The notes under the pieces are model-generated. The model was not told where the DNA came from, did not search any database, and saw only the letters and a list, made by a program, of their open reading frames with translations. DNA of 64,000 nucleotides, taken from NCBI RefSeq assembly GCF_042686125.1, contig NZ_JBHUOV010000002.1, positions 124,001 through 188,000 of the forward strand. Reading direction: 5' to 3'. Shown here in pieces: positions 24,789 to 33,526 of the stretch. This stretch comes from Oceanihabitans iliipiscarium (GTDB taxonomy: Bacteria; Bacteroidota; Bacteroidia; Flavobacteriales; Flavobacteriaceae). Position 1 is the first letter of the stretch. Each line of letters opens with the position of its first letter. The position numbers were made by a program, and so were the translations under genes.

Positions 24789-26822
24789 TTATATTAATCC
24801 GTTATATTTTCTTAAAAACCACTCTACAGCTAAACATAATATGATCAAAGCAAGTAGATATTTCCAATCTATTAAAGGTACAACATTTTTACTACTCTTC
24901 TGAATAGTTGCAAAGCGCTCGTCCTCAATTAATTCAGTAAATACACGATCATAATTATTGATAAAATAACTGTTTCCATTGGTATTAATAGCCACTTGCT
25001 GTAATTTTTCGACATTAGCATTTAAGAATTGTTCCTCTATATTATACTCTAATATTTGAAAAGTACCAGATTTAGTTATGTTCTCATTAGTGGCTTTTAC
25101 TGTGAAGCTATAGTCACCGGCAGGTAAATGACTTAAATCAACTTGATAATTATTTCCTTTTAAAATAAAAGGAAGTGTACTCGTGATTTGTGTTGTATTT
25201 TCTTTAACTGAAATATTTAAAGATTCCTTAGTGTCAAATTCGTAGTTTTTATTAAAGAATTGTGCTTTGATAACGACATTTGTATTTCCTTGATAAAAGG
25301 ATTCATACTCTACATTTAATCTGTTTTTACGTTGATTTGAAGCTAAATACTGCACTAATTTGCCAATAAAGTCATCAAAATTATTGAAGGTTTTTTGATT
25401 CAAATAGCTTTGTGCTCTCCATTTCCATAAGTCTTCCCCAAAAAGCACAGCCTCTCTTCTACTGTTTGTTTCAAAAGTTATTAATAGAGGCTCTGGAGTT
25501 TCTATGCTACCAAGCCTTTTGTTCAGTATAGGTTCAAAAGGAATAGAAAAAGTAGCATTTCCAAAAGAAGATTTTAAAGGTGGAAATGATTCAAAATCTA
25601 AATTATCAACTATAAATGTGGAATAATTAGCATTTAAACTAGCCTGATAATCTTCGGTTTGATTGGTCACATCGTGCTTAAATGCAGAGTTAACTCTATT
25701 TAAAAAATTATAATCAGTTTTTGCACCAAGTACCATAAATCTATTAGTATTCTCTTGATTCAAGAAATCATAAACAGGTTTAAATGTATTGTTTGGCTGA
25801 TATAGCATAACTAATTGAAAATCATTCATCTGACTTAAATACTCGCTAGGTTTAAGAATAGACACTGAGCGCTGTTCATTACTTTCAATACTCTTTTTAA
25901 AAGTCCCTAAATCTGGGTGTGAAAAATCACTAATTATTGCGACATTTGTTTTTTGGTCTATAACTTCTACTGCAAAATTCTTATAATTATTAATCGTGTT
26001 TTTTTCATTATCAATAGGAAGTATTTGCGCTTTGTATGCTTGAACGCCAACGCGATTTGCTGGTAAGGTGAAATTTAAAATTTTAGAATTATCTGTTTTA
26101 CTAAAACTAACATTTTCAGAGAACACTGTTGAAACACCTGAGGTGACTACAAATCTTGAGTTTACAGGTACATTTCCATTATAAGTAACGATCACTTCCA
26201 CAGGAAATTTATTCTTTAAAAAGGCATATCTATTCACATTCAGTTGTTGAAGCTTTAAATCTGTATACGTAATTGTATCACCTAGAATAACAGGAAAAAT
26301 GGGTTGATTAACTTTATCTACTGAAAAACTATAGTCATTCCCATAGGTTTGATTACCATCAGAAATTAAGAGCAATGGTGCATTTGTGCCTTTATAAATT
26401 TGAGACAATTCATTAAAAGCCTTATCAATGTTAGTCTGCTTTTCATTAAAACTGAATGAATCAGAGGCTTGTATATTTTTTCCGAAGGTAAAAAAGTCAA
26501 TATTGAATTTGTTACTTAATCCTGGGTTTGATTTTATGGATTCAATAAGTTGAAGCACCTTTTCCTTTTGATTAAGGTGAACTATAGAACTGGAATTATC
26601 AACTGCGACAACTAAGTTCGGTTTTTCGGTATAATATTTAACCTTTTCAAACTTAGGATTTATTAATAAGAGTAAAATTGAAAAAATGCTAATAAACCGC
26701 AAAAAGGTAAAAAGCATATTCTTTTTCGTTAGCCGCTTTTTTTTTGTCTTATACTGAAAAAGCGCTAATAATAGCGCTACAATTCCAGATAGTATAATAT
26801 ATATAAGTGTTTCCGAAGACAT
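24789..26822 (-). CDS. VWA-domain membrane protein
   Basis: This 677-residue protein has two N-terminal membrane helices (about 5-22 and 37-54). A von Willebrand A-like domain follows with MIDAS residues D74-N-S-S-S78 and a second motif ISDGNQT. The long periplasmic part is beta-rich. One C-terminal membrane helix is LLALIILCLAVEWFL. The two-helix, VWA, C-terminal-helix layout resembles BatA/BatB-like proteins but is longer; its role is unknown, perhaps envelope stress tolerance. It starts three bases after fabG ends and precedes the SPFH gene by nine bases. Confidence 0.8.
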   Translation of the reverse strand: MSSETLIYIILSGIVALLLALFQYKTKKKRLTKKNMLFTFLRFISIFSILLLLINPKFEKVKYYTEKPNLVVAVDNSSSIVHLNQKEKVLQLIESIKSNPGLSNKFNIDFFTFGKNIQASDSFSFNEKQTNIDKAFNELSQIYKGTNAPLLLISDGNQTYGNDYSFSVDKVNQPIFPVILGDTITYTDLKLQQLNVNRYAFLKNKFPVEVIVTYNGNVPVNSRFVVTSGVSTVFSENVSFSKTDNSKILNFTLPANRVGVQAYKAQILPIDNEKNTINNYKNFAVEVIDQKTNVAIISDFSHPDLGTFKKSIESNEQRSVSILKPSEYLSQMNDFQLVMLYQPNNTFKPVYDFLNQENTNRFMVLGAKTDYNFLNRVNSAFKHDVTNQTEDYQASLNANYSTFIVDNLDFESFPPLKSSFGNATFSIPFEPILNKRLGSIETPEPLLITFETNSRREAVLFGEDLWKWRAQSYLNQKTFNNFDDFIGKLVQYLASNQRKNRLNVEYESFYQGNTNVVIKAQFFNKNYEFDTKESLNISVKENTTQITSTLPFILKGNNYQVDLSHLPAGDYSFTVKATNENITKSGTFQILEYNIEEQFLNANVEKLQQVAINTNGNSYFINNYDRVFTELIEDERFATIQKSSKNVVPLIDWKYLLALIILCLAVEWFLRKYNGLI

Positions 26823-26825
26823 CCT

Positions 26826-27572
26826 TTAGGTTAACATTCCTCCATCTACATTTAAAGTTTGTCCAGTCACATAAGCCGACATGTCACTAGCTAAGAACAC
26901 ACATACATTCGCAATATCTTCAGGCGTTCCACCACGTTTTAAAGGAATTGCATCACGCCAGCCTTTAACCGTATCTTCGTCTAATTTAGCAGTCATTTCA
27001 GTTTCAATAAAGCCAGGAGCAATCACGTTGCTTCTGATATTTCTAGAACCAAGCTCTAAGGCTACAGATTTTGAAAACCCTATAATACCAGCTTTAGAAG
27101 CCGCATAATTAGTTTGTCCTGCATTCCCTTTAACACCAACCACAGAACTCATATTTATAATAGAGCCTTTGCGTTGTTTTAACATGGTACGTTGTACCGC
27201 TTTAGTCATATTAAATACAGATTTTAAATTGACTTCAATGACTTTATCAAAATCCTCTTCACTAATACGCATTAAGAGGTTATCCTTTGTAATACCAGCA
27301 TTATTGATGAGTATATCAATACTTCCAAATTCAGAAACAACATCATCTGCAAGTTTTTGAGATTCGTTAAAATCTGCTGCATTACTTTGATAGCCTTTAG
27401 CTTTAACTCCGAAAGTTGTTAATTCTTTTTCTAAAGCATTTGCAGCTTCAACAGAAGAACTATAAGTAAATGCTACATTTGCACCATGTTGTGCAAAAAC
27501 TTGAGCAATACCTTTTCCAATTCCTCTACTGGCTCCAGTAATTATAGCTGTTTTTCCTTCTAATAATTTCAT
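26826..27572 (-). CDS. fabG: 3-oxoacyl-[acyl-carrier-protein] reductase
   Basis: This 248-residue short-chain dehydrogenase starts at the ATG at 27572 (MKLLEGKTAI); an earlier ATG at 27617 precedes the promoter and is not used. It has the NADPH-binding TGASRGIG near residue 12, NNAG near 90, and the catalytic Ser142, Tyr156 and Lys160. It ends in the FabG-typical YVTGQTLNVDGGM. It reduces 3-ketoacyl-ACP in fatty-acid elongation. A strong promoter lies at 27600-27628. It leads an operon with VWA and SPFH genes, an unusual partnership. Confidence 0.93.
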   Translation of the reverse strand: MKLLEGKTAIITGASRGIGKGIAQVFAQHGANVAFTYSSSVEAANALEKELTTFGVKAKGYQSNAADFNESQKLADDVVSEFGSIDILINNAGITKDNLLMRISEEDFDKVIEVNLKSVFNMTKAVQRTMLKQRKGSIINMSSVVGVKGNAGQTNYAASKAGIIGFSKSVALELGSRNIRSNVIAPGFIETEMTAKLDEDTVKGWRDAIPLKRGGTPEDIANVCVFLASDMSAYVTGQTLNVDGGMLT

Positions 27573-27599
27573 CTGTAAAAAATATGATTTGTTGTAGTT

Positions 27600-27628
27600 C
27601 AAATATAATAAATACAAATTGCATCAAA
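27600..27628 (-). promoter_or_regulatory. fabG promoter
   Basis: On the minus strand a TTTG (-33 element, 27625-27628) is followed by 17 bases and TATATTTG (-7 element, 27600-27607), a full match to the Bacteroidota consensus. It lies between the sucD terminator and fabG. It also rules out the ATG at 27617 as the fabG start. Confidence 0.75.
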
Positions 27629-27630
27629 TA

Positions 27631-27661
27631 AAAAAACCTCACAAAAAAATGTGAGGTTTTT
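27631..27661 (-). terminator. sucD terminator
   Basis: AAAAACCTCACA and TGTGAGGTTTTT pair around seven bases. On the minus strand a T run follows. It lies 19 bases after the sucD stop. Confidence 0.85.
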
Positions 27662-27679
27662 AACATGTATAAGTTTTGC

Positions 27680-28552
27680 TTAATTTAAAACTTCAGCAAC
27701 TTTCTTTCCTATTTCAGCAGGAGAATCCACAACATGAATACCACAAGCTCTCATAATTTTTTTCTTCGCTTGGGCAGTATCATCACTTCCTCCTACGATT
27801 GCACCAGCGTGTCCCATTGTACGACCAGCAGGAGCTGTTTCTCCAGCGATAAAACCAACAACAGGTTTCTTGCTTCCACTTGCTTTATACCAATTAGCAG
27901 CATCTGCTTCTAACTGACCACCAATCTCACCAATCATTACCACAGCTTCAGTTTCAGGATCGTTAATTAACATTTCTACAGCTTCTTTAGTAGTTGTCCC
28001 AATAATTGGGTCTCCACCAATACCAATGGCTGTTGTAATTCCTAAACCTTGTTTTACAACTTGGTCAGCAGCTTCATAAGTCAACGTTCCTGATTTTGAA
28101 ACAATACCAACACGACCTTTTTTGAATACAAATCCAGGCATAATACCAACTTTAGCTTCTCCAGGTGTAATTACTCCAGGACAATTAGGTCCAATTAAGC
28201 GACAATCTCTATCTTTAATATAAGCAGCAGCTTTAATCATATCTGCTACAGGAATACCTTCAGTAATTGTAATAATTACTTTAATTCCAGCATTTGCAGC
28301 TTCCATTATTGCATCAGCAGCAAAAGCAGGAGGAACAAAAATAATACTAGTATCTGCACCTACTTGTTTAACAGCTTCTTCAACGGTATTAAAAACAGGT
28401 TTATCTAAATGTGATTGTCCACCTTTTCCAGGGGTTACACCACCAACTACATTAGTACCATATTCAATCATTTGGCTAGCGTGAAAAGTACCTTCACTTC
28501 CAGTAAATCCTTGAACAATTATTTTTGAATCTTTATTAACTAAAACGCTCAT
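27680..28552 (-). CDS. sucD: Succinyl-CoA synthetase alpha subunit
   Basis: This 290-residue protein carries the CoA-binding fold (QGFTGSEGTFH) and the phosphohistidine loop with His248 in GHAGAIVGG. The alpha subunit, with SucC, converts succinyl-CoA to succinate with nucleoside triphosphate formation in the citric acid cycle. sucC is not in this window, so the two subunits are encoded apart, as in many flavobacteria. A promoter element at 28578-28585 and a terminator at 27631 make it a separate transcript or the end of the upstream operon. Confidence 0.97.
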   Translation of the reverse strand: MSVLVNKDSKIIVQGFTGSEGTFHASQMIEYGTNVVGGVTPGKGGQSHLDKPVFNTVEEAVKQVGADTSIIFVPPAFAADAIMEAANAGIKVIITITEGIPVADMIKAAAYIKDRDCRLIGPNCPGVITPGEAKVGIMPGFVFKKGRVGIVSKSGTLTYEAADQVVKQGLGITTAIGIGGDPIIGTTTKEAVEMLINDPETEAVVMIGEIGGQLEADAANWYKASGSKKPVVGFIAGETAPAGRTMGHAGAIVGGSDDTAQAKKKIMRACGIHVVDSPAEIGKKVAEVLN

Positions 28553-28577
28553 TATTTATTATTTTTTTTTAACGTTA

Positions 28578-28585
28578 CAAAAGTA
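28578..28585 (-). promoter_or_regulatory. sucD -7 promoter element
   Basis: TACTTTTG on the minus strand matches TAnnTTTG and lies 25 bases before the sucD ATG. No TTTG is seen at the usual -33 position, so the call rests on the -7 element alone. Confidence 0.5.
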
Positions 28586-28615
28586 AGTTTTTGAAAAGTA
28601 TTTATAAATGAATTT

Positions 28616-29023
28616 CTAAATTTTTATTTCAGAAAATGAATTTGATTGCATGGTTTTTTCATCTGCTTGCTGACTCATCTCATAGCAGCGAAATAACTTA
28701 TTGTCTTTTACTTCCCAAATCGCAGTAAAATAGGCAAGTGCAATTTCATCCTCTGGATTCTCTATAGTATTGGCATATAACACATGTCTACTCGTTACAT
28801 ATGCACCATCTTCTAACAATAGGCTAAACTGAAAACGTAAAGAAGTATATGAAGCACGAGTCCCTTTAAAAAAATCTTCAACGCCTTTATAATCAAGTTT
28901 CATAAATCCGTGACTACTATTCCAGTGTAATTCGCAATCTTTGTGAAAGAATTTAGAAATCACACTTTCGTCATTAGCCAAGTCTGACTCATAAAAGGAT
29001 TTTACAATTGTTTTAGCAGACAT
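28616..29023 (-). CDS. SnoaL-like/NTF2-fold protein
   Basis: This 135-residue protein has an NTF2-like cone pattern: an N-terminal helix (VKSFYESDLANDESVISKFF), then HKDCELHWNSSHG, and beta strands such as ALAYFTAIWEVKDNKL. The SnoaL-like family covers isomerases, hydratases and ligand-binding proteins; no reaction can be assigned. It shares one base with the LpxD-like gene upstream and is the last gene of the LPS/efp operon before sucD. Confidence 0.8.
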   Translation of the reverse strand: MSAKTIVKSFYESDLANDESVISKFFHKDCELHWNSSHGFMKLDYKGVEDFFKGTRASYTSLRFQFSLLLEDGAYVTSRHVLYANTIENPEDEIALAYFTAIWEVKDNKLFRCYEMSQQADEKTMQSNSFSEIKI

Positions 29024-29958
29024 TATTTCTTTTTTAGTTCTTCAATTATACTAGGAATACGCTTAATAGAAGCTAATTCTTTTAATTTTACTCGAGATTC
29101 TTCAATAGGTGTACCGAAATAAGATTTCCCCCCTTCAATACTTTTAGTCACTCCAGTCTGTCCTAAGACTATGGCTTTTTCACCTATTGTAATTCCACTT
29201 GTGGTACCAACTTGTCCCCAAATAGTGACTTCATCCTCTATAATGCAACAACCTGCAATACCAGTTTGTGAAGCAATTAAGCATTTTTTACCAATAACAG
29301 TATCATGTCCGACTTGAATTTGGTTGTCAAGTTTGGTTCCTTCACCAATGGTTGTATCACCAGTAACACCTTTATCTATAGTACATAAAGCTCCAATATC
29401 GACATGATCTTCAATAACAACTCTACCTCCAGAGATTAAAGGGTCAAATCCTTCAGGGCGTTTTTTATAATAAAAAGCGGAAGCACCTAATATTGCGCCT
29501 GCATGAATTGTTACATGATTACCAATAACCGTATCATCATATATACTCACATTAGAATGTATAACACAATCATTACCAATAACCACATTATTTCCGATAA
29601 AGCAATTTGGTTGAATAATCGTGTTTTCTCCAATTCTTGCTGAAGGAGAAATAGCAACATTTGATGATTGAAACGGCTTGAAATGCCTGGTAATTTTATT
29701 AAAGTCTCGAAAAGGATCGTCGCTTAAAATTAGAGCCTTTCCTTTCGGACAATCCACTTCTTTATTTATTAAAACTATAGTTGCTGCAGATTGTAATGCC
29801 TTATCATAATACTTAGGATGATCGACAAAAACAACATCTCCAGGCTCTACAACATGTATTTCGTTTATTCCTAAAACAGGAAAATCATCATCACCAACAT
29901 ATTTGCAATCTAATAAATTTGCGATCTGTTTAAGTGTATGTGGTTGTGGAAATTTCAT
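29023..29958 (-). CDS. LpxD-like hexapeptide acyltransferase, second copy
   Basis: This 311-residue protein has an LpxD-type N-terminal uridine-binding-like domain (about 1-100), then a left-handed beta helix of hexapeptide repeats (about 105-285) and a short helical tail. It is annotated in relatives as a UDP-3-O-(3-hydroxymyristoyl)glucosamine N-acyltransferase. The canonical lpxD lies at the head of this operon at 33513, so this is a second, divergent member that may acylate another nucleotide sugar. A His in the helix (VTIHAGAI or QVGHDTVI region) could be catalytic. It is seven bases downstream of the methyltransferase gene. Confidence 0.82.
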   Translation of the reverse strand: MKFPQPHTLKQIANLLDCKYVGDDDFPVLGINEIHVVEPGDVVFVDHPKYYDKALQSAATIVLINKEVDCPKGKALILSDDPFRDFNKITRHFKPFQSSNVAISPSARIGENTIIQPNCFIGNNVVIGNDCVIHSNVSIYDDTVIGNHVTIHAGAILGASAFYYKKRPEGFDPLISGGRVVIEDHVDIGALCTIDKGVTGDTTIGEGTKLDNQIQVGHDTVIGKKCLIASQTGIAGCCIIEDEVTIWGQVGTTSGITIGEKAIVLGQTGVTKSIEGGKSYFGTPIEESRVKLKELASIKRIPSIIEELKKK

Positions 29959-29965
29959 ACTTTAT

Positions 29966-30730
29966 TTACTTCTTTTTTCCATAAATAATTACACGAGCAA
30001 ATAGCACATGCATAAATGGTATTTTAGAAAATAAAACATCTAAATAATAGCCTGTTTTATTAATCCAATTTTTATAATTTTTATCTCCATAAATCTTCAA
30101 GGATATAAATCCTGTAAAAACACTAAAGAAATCAAAAAAGTAATGCTCAAATGTAAATTTTTCTTTAATTATTTTAAAATCGTTTAAAACTAGAGCATGT
30201 TCATCTGGCGTACGCTCTTTAGGATTTAATTTGCGATAAATTTTATAAAGAGGATTAATGTTTAATGGTTCTGTGAATAAGATATAACCACCAGGCTTTA
30301 AAACTCTATGCACGTGATTTAGAGATTTTTCTATATCTAAATGGTGTAAAATTGCGCCACCATAAACCACATCAAAAGTTTCATCAGGAAATTCTAACTG
30401 ATTGGCATCCATTAATAAGAAGTCCATTTCAAAAGGAATACCTTCAGCCTTTTTCTTACAATTATTAAGTCTAAATTCTGAAATATTAATACAGGTAATT
30501 TTTTTAGGCATTACCTTACCTTTAATCCAATACAACCAACTACTAGAACCGATTTCTAATAATTCTTTATCATGAAAAGTAGCCACAATTTTGTCTAAAA
30601 CTTTAGCCTCTCGTTTACCTGAAAAATGAAAGGCATGGCGTCTTAGTTTTCTAATTTTACCACGCTCAAGCTTATTTCCATCATAATATTCGGCTTCAGT
30701 TTTTACAATTTCTTCTAAGCTTTTCTTCAT
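29966..30730 (-). CDS. Class I SAM-dependent methyltransferase
   Basis: This 254-residue protein has motif I LLEIGSSSWLYW near residue 78, then CINISE for the acidic loop, LMDANQLEFPDETFDVV and GGAILHHLD, the Methyltransf_11 pattern. The C-terminal third has hydrophobic stretches that could touch a membrane. The substrate is unknown. It lies four bases downstream of efp and seven bases upstream of the second LpxD-like gene, so it may methylate a lipid or sugar made by this operon. Confidence 0.85.
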   Translation of the reverse strand: MKKSLEEIVKTEAEYYDGNKLERGKIRKLRRHAFHFSGKREAKVLDKIVATFHDKELLEIGSSSWLYWIKGKVMPKKITCINISEFRLNNCKKKAEGIPFEMDFLLMDANQLEFPDETFDVVYGGAILHHLDIEKSLNHVHRVLKPGGYILFTEPLNINPLYKIYRKLNPKERTPDEHALVLNDFKIIKEKFTFEHYFFDFFSVFTGFISLKIYGDKNYKNWINKTGYYLDVLFSKIPFMHVLFARVIIYGKKK

Positions 30731-30734
30731 TAAA

Positions 30735-31301
30735 TTATTCCTTAATACGTTCTTTATAAGTCCCTTTTTCTGTTTCTATTTTAATTTTATCACCTTCATT
30801 AATAAACAAAGGCACATTAACAGTCGCACCTGTTTCCACAGTTGCAGGTTTTGTAGCATTAGTTGCTGTATTTCCTTTGACACCAGGTTCTGTAGCAGTT
30901 ACTTCAAGAATAACACTTGCAGGCATATCAACAGAAAGTGGCATATTATCTTCAGAATTAATCAACACCGTTACAACTTCTCCTTCTTTCATTAACTCTG
31001 GAGTATCTAGAGCAGCTTCTAATAATCGTATTTGTGTATAATCTTCTTGATTCATAAAGTGATAGAACTCTCCATCATGATATAAAAATTGAAATTTATG
31101 TGTTTCAACTCTTACATCTTCTAACTTATGGCCTGCAGAAAAGGTGTTATCAAGTACTTTCCCGTTGGTTACACTTTTCATTTTTGTTCTCACAAAAGCT
31201 GGTCCTTTTCCTGGTTTCACATGTAAAAACTCAATAATTTTATATATATCATTATTATATCTTATGCAAAGTCCGTTTCTAATATCTGAAGTTGTTGCCA
31301 T
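30735..31301 (-). CDS. efp: Elongation factor P
   Basis: This 188-residue protein consists of three beta-barrel domains, with the ribosome-contacting loop VKPGKGPAF carrying Lys32 and the C-terminal NVPLFINEGDKIKIET signature. EF-P rescues ribosomes stalled at polyproline. Lys32 is the position modified in many bacteria; no modification enzyme is encoded here. It lies 22 bases downstream of lpxA, in the LPS operon. Confidence 0.97.
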   Translation of the reverse strand: MATTSDIRNGLCIRYNNDIYKIIEFLHVKPGKGPAFVRTKMKSVTNGKVLDNTFSAGHKLEDVRVETHKFQFLYHDGEFYHFMNQEDYTQIRLLEAALDTPELMKEGEVVTVLINSEDNMPLSVDMPASVILEVTATEPGVKGNTATNATKPATVETGATVNVPLFINEGDKIKIETEKGTYKERIKE

Positions 31302-31323
31302 TTAATTTTATTGATTTTATTTT

Positions 31324-32109
31324 TTAATTTGATTTGAAGTAGCCTTTCATAATACCTCGATGAGAATTCTTTATAAATTGAAGAATTTCATCGCGTTCAG
31401 GCGTAGCTTCCATTTCAGCTTCAATTAAATCTGAAGCCTGAGAGTTATTATAATTTTTTTGATACAGAATTCGGTATATGTCTTGAATCTCTCTAATCTT
31501 TTCAGTAGAAAAACCTCTTCGTCTTAGTCCAACAGAATTAATTCCTACATAAGATAATGGTTCACGAGCAGCCTTTACATATGGAGGCACATCTTTTCTA
31601 ACTAACGAACCTCCTGTAACAAAGGCATGATTACCAATAGAGCAAAATTGATGCACAGCAGTCATACCTGCAAGAACTACATAATCGCCTACATTTATAT
31701 GTCCAGCTAAGGTACTATTATTTGAGAAGATGCAGTTATTACCAACAACACAATCGTGTGCTATATGGCAATACGCCATAATTAAGCAATTATCGCCTAT
31801 AACGGTTTTCATTTTATCTGTCGTTCCTCTATTAATGGTCACACACTCTCTAATGGTTACGTTATTTCCAATTACGGTTAATGTGTCTTCATCTTTATAT
31901 TTTAAATCTTGAGGTACACCAGAGATGACTGCTCCTGGAAAAATATTACAATTTTTACCTATTCGAGCACCTTCCATTATGGTAACATTGCTACCAATCC
32001 AAGTGCCTTCACCAATAATAACATTGTTATGTATTGTTGTAAAAGGATCTATAACGACATTTTTAGCAATTTTTGCTCCAGGATGTACGTAAGCTAGTGG
32101 TTGATTCAT
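31324..32109 (-). CDS. lpxA: UDP-N-acetylglucosamine acyltransferase
   Basis: This 261-residue protein is a left-handed beta helix of hexapeptide repeats followed by a helical C-terminus, the standard LpxA layout. The HIAHDC segment carries the His pair expected at the active site. It performs the first step of lipid A synthesis, transfer of a 3-hydroxyacyl chain from ACP to UDP-GlcNAc. It lies ten bases downstream of lpxC-fabZ and 22 bases upstream of efp. Confidence 0.96.
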   Translation of the reverse strand: MNQPLAYVHPGAKIAKNVVIDPFTTIHNNVIIGEGTWIGSNVTIMEGARIGKNCNIFPGAVISGVPQDLKYKDEDTLTVIGNNVTIRECVTINRGTTDKMKTVIGDNCLIMAYCHIAHDCVVGNNCIFSNNSTLAGHINVGDYVVLAGMTAVHQFCSIGNHAFVTGGSLVRKDVPPYVKAAREPLSYVGINSVGLRRRGFSTEKIREIQDIYRILYQKNYNNSQASDLIEAEMEATPERDEILQFIKNSHRGIMKGYFKSN

Positions 32110-32119
32110 GTTTAGTTTA

Positions 32120-33526
32120 TTATTTTACTTTAGAGATTTGTGCCATTAATTCTGCTTCAGCACATAGTTTTCCATTGGCATAAGCATAACCTTGCATATG
32201 GCATATACCTCTACGAATTGGAGTAATTAAATCACATTTAAAAATAAGTGTATCGCCAGGAACTACTTTTTGTTTAAATTTCACTTTATCAATTTTCATG
32301 AAAAATGTGAGGTAATTTTCTGGGTCTGGAACAGTGCTAAGCACCAATATTCCTCCAGTCTGAGCCATGGCTTCAACAATTAAAACGCCAGGCATTACTG
32401 GTGCTCCAGGAAAGTGACCTTTAAAAAAATCTTCATTCATGGTCACGTTTTTCATTCCAATAACATGAGACTCACTCAACTCAAAAATCTTATCAATTAA
32501 TAAGAAAGGCTGTCTATGAGGCAACATATTCATGATTTGGTTGACATCCATTAAAGGCTCTTGATTTAAGTCAACAACAGGAACATAATTACGTTTTTCA
32601 TTCTTAATAATCTTAGAGAGTTTTTTAGCAAATTGAGTATTTACAAAATGCCCCGGTTTATTTGCAATAACCTTCCCTCTAATTCTGGTTCCAACTAAAG
32701 CTAAATCACCAATAACATCTAGTAATTTATGTCTTGCTGCTTCATTTGGATGGTGTAATGTTAAGTTATCTAAAATCCCATTAGATTTTACAGCGATTGT
32801 ATCTTTTTTAAATGCTATTTTTAATTTTTCCATTGTCGCTGGAGACAATTCTTTATCGACATATACAATGGCATTATTTAAATCGCCTCCTTTAATCAAA
32901 CCATTTTCAAGGAGCATTTCAATTTCATGTAAAAAACTAAAGGTTCTAGAATCTGAGATTTCATTTTTAAAATCGGCTATATGATTTAAAGTCGCATTCT
33001 GAGTACCTAAAACTTTAGTTCCAAAATCGACCATAGTCGTGACTTGGTATTCTTTAGAAGGCATGACTAAAATTTCACTTCCAGACTCTTCATCTGTATA
33101 TGAGATAACGTCCGTTACGACATACTCTTGTCTAACAGCACATTGTTCAACAATTTCGGCAGATTCAAGAGCTTCAATAAAGAACTTAGAAGATCCATCC
33201 ATAATTGGTGGTTCAGATGCATTTAGTTCAATAATAACATTATCAATATCTAATCCAACTAAAGCTGCAAGTACATGCTCACACGTTTGAATTGTCACTC
33301 CATTTTTTTCTAAGCAGGTTCCTCTTTGTGTATTGGTTACATAATTTGCGTCAGCTTCAATAACAGGTTCACCTTCTAAATCTGCACGTTTAAACTTAAA
33401 TCCAAAATTTTCTGGAGCAGGTTTGAATATCAACTTTACATCTTTACCAGTATGTAAACCAACACCATCTAAAGACACTTCTTTTTTGATGGTTTTTTGC
33501 TTAATATCAGTATTAATTATCGCCAT
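32120..33526 (-). CDS. lpxC/fabZ: LpxC-FabZ bifunctional fusion
   Basis: This 468-residue fusion joins two enzymes, as is characteristic of Bacteroidota. Residues 1-310 are LpxC (UDP-3-O-acyl-N-acetylglucosamine deacetylase), with zinc ligands His84, His266 and Asp270 and the general acid His293. Residues about 325-465 are FabZ (3-hydroxyacyl-ACP dehydratase), with His371 in GHFPG and Glu385. It catalyses the committed step of lipid A and a fatty-acid dehydration. The fusion links the two users of 3-hydroxyacyl-ACP. It overlaps the lpxD gene end by 14 bases and lies ten bases before lpxA. Confidence 0.97.
   Translation of the reverse strand: MAIINTDIKQKTIKKEVSLDGVGLHTGKDVKLIFKPAPENFGFKFKRADLEGEPVIEADANYVTNTQRGTCLEKNGVTIQTCEHVLAALVGLDIDNVIIELNASEPPIMDGSSKFFIEALESAEIVEQCAVRQEYVVTDVISYTDEESGSEILVMPSKEYQVTTMVDFGTKVLGTQNATLNHIADFKNEISDSRTFSFLHEIEMLLENGLIKGGDLNNAIVYVDKELSPATMEKLKIAFKKDTIAVKSNGILDNLTLHHPNEAARHKLLDVIGDLALVGTRIRGKVIANKPGHFVNTQFAKKLSKIIKNEKRNYVPVVDLNQEPLMDVNQIMNMLPHRQPFLLIDKIFELSESHVIGMKNVTMNEDFFKGHFPGAPVMPGVLIVEAMAQTGGILVLSTVPDPENYLTFFMKIDKVKFKQKVVPGDTLIFKCDLITPIRRGICHMQGYAYANGKLCAEAELMAQISKVK

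Noticed and set aside
27572..27617. Longer fabG start at 27617
   Set aside because: The added N-terminus overlaps the -7 promoter element and is not FabG-like.
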